DNA from: Sphingomonas lutea
GTDB lineage: Bacteria; Pseudomonadota; Alphaproteobacteria; Sphingomonadales; Sphingomonadaceae
Direction: 5' to 3'
Length of the DNA: 64,000 nucleotides
Assembly (NCBI RefSeq): GCF_014396785.1
Contig: NZ_CP060718.1
Coordinates: 1,880,501 to 1,944,500, forward strand
In this document: piece after piece, positions 61,843-64,000 of the stretch
How positions within the stretch are numbered: position 1 is the first letter of the stretch
How the letters are laid out: the number at the start of each line of letters is the position of its first letter
Translations under genes and position numbers: made by a program
Notes under the pieces: generated by a model
The model's input: only the letters and a program-made list of their open reading frames with translations
Database searches by the model: none
What the model was told of the DNA's origin: nothing

Positions 61843-63453
61843 ATGACCGCAGATTCGAACGGCCGCACGCGGCGCCAGGATGCGCTGGTGATCGGCGCCT
61901 CGTCGCTTGGCACGGTGTTCGAATGGTATGATTTCTACCTTTACGGCCTGCTCGCGGCGATCATTTCCGAACAATTCTTCTCGGGCGTCGACCCCACCAC
62001 CGGCTTCATCTTCGCGCTCGCCGCCTTTGCCGCGGGCTTCGCGGTCCGCCCCTTCGGCGCGCTTGTGTTCGGCCGCCTGGGTGACCTCGTCGGCCGCAAA
62101 TATACCTTCCTCGTGACCATGGGCCTGATGGGCCTGTCGACCTTCCTTGTCGGCCTGCTTCCCAGTTACGCCAGCATCGGCGTCGCCGCACCGATCCTCC
62201 TTATCGTCCTTCGCCTGGTGCAGGGCCTCGCGCTGGGCGGGGAATATGGCGGCGCTGCCACCTATGTCGCCGAACATGCGCCGGATGGTCGCCGCGGCTT
62301 TTATACAAGCTGGATCCAGACCACTGCGACGCTCGGGCTCTTCGCCGCTCTGCTCGTTGTCATCGGCATCCGCACCACCGTCGGCGAGGACGCATTCCGC
62401 GACTGGGCGTGGCGCCTGCCGTTCCTGCTGTCGATCCTGCTGCTCGGCGTATCACTGTGGATCCGCCTGCAGCTCGCCGAAAGCCCCGCGTTCGTGCGGA
62501 TGAAGGAGGAAGGCACGCGCTCGAAAGCGCCGATCCGCGAAGCCTTCGGCCGCTGGCCCAACCTCAAGCTCGTTCTCATTGCCTTGTTCGGTGCCGTCGC
62601 GGGCCAGGCGGTCGTCTGGTACACCGGCCAATTCTACGCGCTCTTCTTCCTCGAACGCGTGGTCAAGGTCGATCCCGCTGCGGCCAACATCATGATCGCC
62701 GTGGCACTGGCGCTGGCGACGCCCTTCTTCATCCTGTTCGGCTGGCTGTCGGACAAGATCGGGCGAAAGCCGATCATCATGGCCGGGTTGCTGCTTGCAG
62801 CCGCCACCTATTTTCCCTTGTTCAAGGCGCTCACCGTCGCCGCCAATCCCGCGCTCGCCGCCGCGCAAGCCAGCGCCCCGGTCACCGTCGTCGCTGACCC
62901 TGCGACCTGTGCCTTCCAGTTCGACCCCGTCGGCAAGAGCAAATTCGAAAGCCCTTGCGACATCGCCAACTCTTATCTGGCGAAGTCCGGCGTCTCCTAC
63001 GCCAGCCAGGACGGCGCAGCGGGAAGCGCAACCACGGTGCGGATCGGTGCAACCGGCCTCGGCGTGAACGACGCGAAAGCGTTCGAAGCGCAGGCCCGCG
63101 CCGCGCTCGATGCCGCCGGCTATCCCGCCAAGGCCGATCCTGCGGCGATCAACCGCCCGCTGGTCGTCGCCATCCTGTTCCTGCTCGTGCTCTATGTGAC
63201 GATGGTTTACGGGCCGATCGCCGCGCTGCTGGTCGAGCTTTTCCCGACGCGCATCCGCTATACGTCGATGTCCCTACCCTATCACATCGGCAACGGCTGG
63301 TTCGGCGGCTTCCTCCCCGCAACCGCCTTCGCGATCGTCGCCGCGACGGGGAATATCTACAGCGGTCTGTGGTATCCGATCATTATCGCGAGTGCGGGCC
63401 TCATCATCGGGCTTCTGCTGCTCCCCGAAACCCGCGACCGCTCGCTCGACTAA
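61843..63453 (+). CDS. MHS-type MFS transporter with a large extracytoplasmic loop
   Basis: 536 aa. MHS signature GTVFEWYDFYLYGLLAAIIS, RPFGALVFGRLGDLVGRK and LRLVQGLALGGEYGGAATYV. Between spans about 9 and 10 there is an extra soluble segment of roughly 110 residues with two cysteines (ADPATCAFQF, FESPCDIANS), probably a periplasmic disulfide. Ends PETRDRSLD. Substrate unknown. The stop overlaps the convergent AI-2E gene by four bases. Confidence 0.88.
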   Translation: MTADSNGRTRRQDALVIGASSLGTVFEWYDFYLYGLLAAIISEQFFSGVDPTTGFIFALAAFAAGFAVRPFGALVFGRLGDLVGRKYTFLVTMGLMGLSTFLVGLLPSYASIGVAAPILLIVLRLVQGLALGGEYGGAATYVAEHAPDGRRGFYTSWIQTTATLGLFAALLVVIGIRTTVGEDAFRDWAWRLPFLLSILLLGVSLWIRLQLAESPAFVRMKEEGTRSKAPIREAFGRWPNLKLVLIALFGAVAGQAVVWYTGQFYALFFLERVVKVDPAAANIMIAVALALATPFFILFGWLSDKIGRKPIIMAGLLLAAATYFPLFKALTVAANPALAAAQASAPVTVVADPATCAFQFDPVGKSKFESPCDIANSYLAKSGVSYASQDGAAGSATTVRIGATGLGVNDAKAFEAQARAALDAAGYPAKADPAAINRPLVVAILFLLVLYVTMVYGPIAALLVELFPTRIRYTSMSLPYHIGNGWFGGFLPATAFAIVAATGNIYSGLWYPIIIASAGLIIGLLLLPETRDRSLD

Positions 63454-64000
63454 CTCTTGCCCTCGCCCGGAATGGGCGTCGGCGTGTCGAGCGTCTCGAT
63501 CACGTAGAGCCGCTTGACCATCACCATCAGCACCACCGCCAGCGGCGCGGCCAGGATCACCCCCAGCGTCCCGAACAAGGTGCCGAATGCGATCAGCGAA
63601 AACAGCAGCACCGCGCCGGGCAGATCCACCGCATATTGCTGGACCAGCGGGGACAGCAAATTGCCCTCGAACTGCTGGATGCCGAAGTACAGAAGCGCCA
63701 CCCACAAAGCGAGGTCGGGGCTGACTGCAAGTGCCAGCAGCAAGGCCGGGATCGCGGCGATGATCGGCCCCGCAAACGGAATGAACTCGAGCAATCCCGC
63801 GGCAAGACCGAGTACGAACGCCGACGGCATCCCCAGGAACCACAGGCCGATGCCCGTCATCAGCCCGACGACGACCATCGCGATCGCCTGGCCCTTCAGC
63901 CACAGGCGAAGCGCGCGGTCGGACTCAAGCAGCGCTTCTTCGGCGATTTCACGGCGCCGCGGCGGCACCAGCTTGATCACGCCGGTGCGGTAGAATTTGG
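63450..64000 (-). CDS. AI-2E family transporter, 3' part
   Basis: C-terminal about 183 aa; the frame runs on past the window end (FYRTGVIKLVPPRRR precedes the first listed Met). PerM/YdiK-type spans: LWLKGQAIAMVVVGLMTGIG, GLLEFIPFAGPIIAAIPALL and GAVLLFSLIAFGTLFGTLG. Putative exporter of small molecules. Confidence 0.88.
   Translation of the reverse strand, partial: KFYRTGVIKLVPPRRREIAEEALLESDRALRLWLKGQAIAMVVVGLMTGIGLWFLGMPSAFVLGLAAGLLEFIPFAGPIIAAIPALLLALAVSPDLALWVALLYFGIQQFEGNLLSPLVQQYAVDLPGAVLLFSLIAFGTLFGTLGVILAAPLAVVLMVMVKRLYVIETLDTPTPIPGEGKS

Overview
The window is a contiguous, high-GC, gene-dense chromosomal segment from an alphaproteobacterium, most likely a sphingomonad (Sphingomonas or a close relative). 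Evidence for this is the GcrA cell-cycle regulator, a TonB receptor paired with a Crp-type regulator, PhaR-controlled polyhydroxyalkanoate genes, TamA/TamB, several HisKA_2-type kinases, and small conserved proteins of the sphingomonad type. I see no rRNA, prophage, IS element or CRISPR array. One tRNA gene, tRNA-Arg(CCG), is present.

Layout. 0.1-3.5 kb: ABC-2 permease, gcrA, and an AraC regulator fused to an alpha/beta hydrolase. 3.7-6.3 kb: a divergent operon of a 38-aa membrane peptide, a ferritin-like diiron protein, an OsmC-like protein and a SAM methyltransferase, closed by a strong terminator. 6.3-11.1 kb: MASE1 histidine kinase plus response regulator, a glutaredoxin-MauE fusion divergent from a MerR regulator, and an Hsp20 gene with a heat-shock-type promoter. 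11.3-15.9 kb: DoxX, parE, two related membrane-anchored proteins, a cold-shock protein and two small coupled genes. 16-24 kb: TonB receptor plus Crp-type regulator, L,D-transpeptidase, WbaP-like sugar transferase, ugd, and a K+ channel. 24-29.4 kb: an amber-interrupted small gene, rimO, a WGxxG-like protein, a PilZ-Flp pilin fusion, glnA, and a double-PilZ protein. 29.4-40.2 kb: membrane proteins, transporters, a DUF559 gene between inverted REP-like palindromes, and tamB-tamA. 40.2-45.4 kb: S24 repressor region, PfpI, topoisomerase IB and MscS. 45.4-58.6 kb: MaoC and thiolase, transporters, TPR protein, phaZ, PAP2, ABC exporter, a PhaF/histone-H1-like protein, phaR and a short PhaC-like protein. 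58.6-64 kb: tRNA-Arg, a kinase/response-regulator phosphorelay, an MHS-type transporter and the end of an AI-2E family gene.

How the genes fit together. The PHA-related genes (maoC, thiolase, phaZ, PhaF-like, phaR, PhaC-like) are spread over 13 kb and together cover monomer supply, granule control, polymerisation and mobilisation. ugd and the WbaP-like transferase point to exopolysaccharide synthesis. Two PilZ proteins flank glnA, one of them joined to a type IVb prepilin, which is the most unusual architecture here. The AraC-hydrolase/diiron/OsmC/methyltransferase locus looks like a self-contained inducible chemical-response unit and is my best candidate for an undescribed system.

Caution. 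At least five genes are broken by what look like single-base indels, mostly in short G/C runs (kinase at 7.99 kb, merR, hsp20 3' end, tamA, maoC), and one by an in-frame amber codon. The pattern suggests sequence errors rather than real gene loss, so those genes may be intact in the organism.
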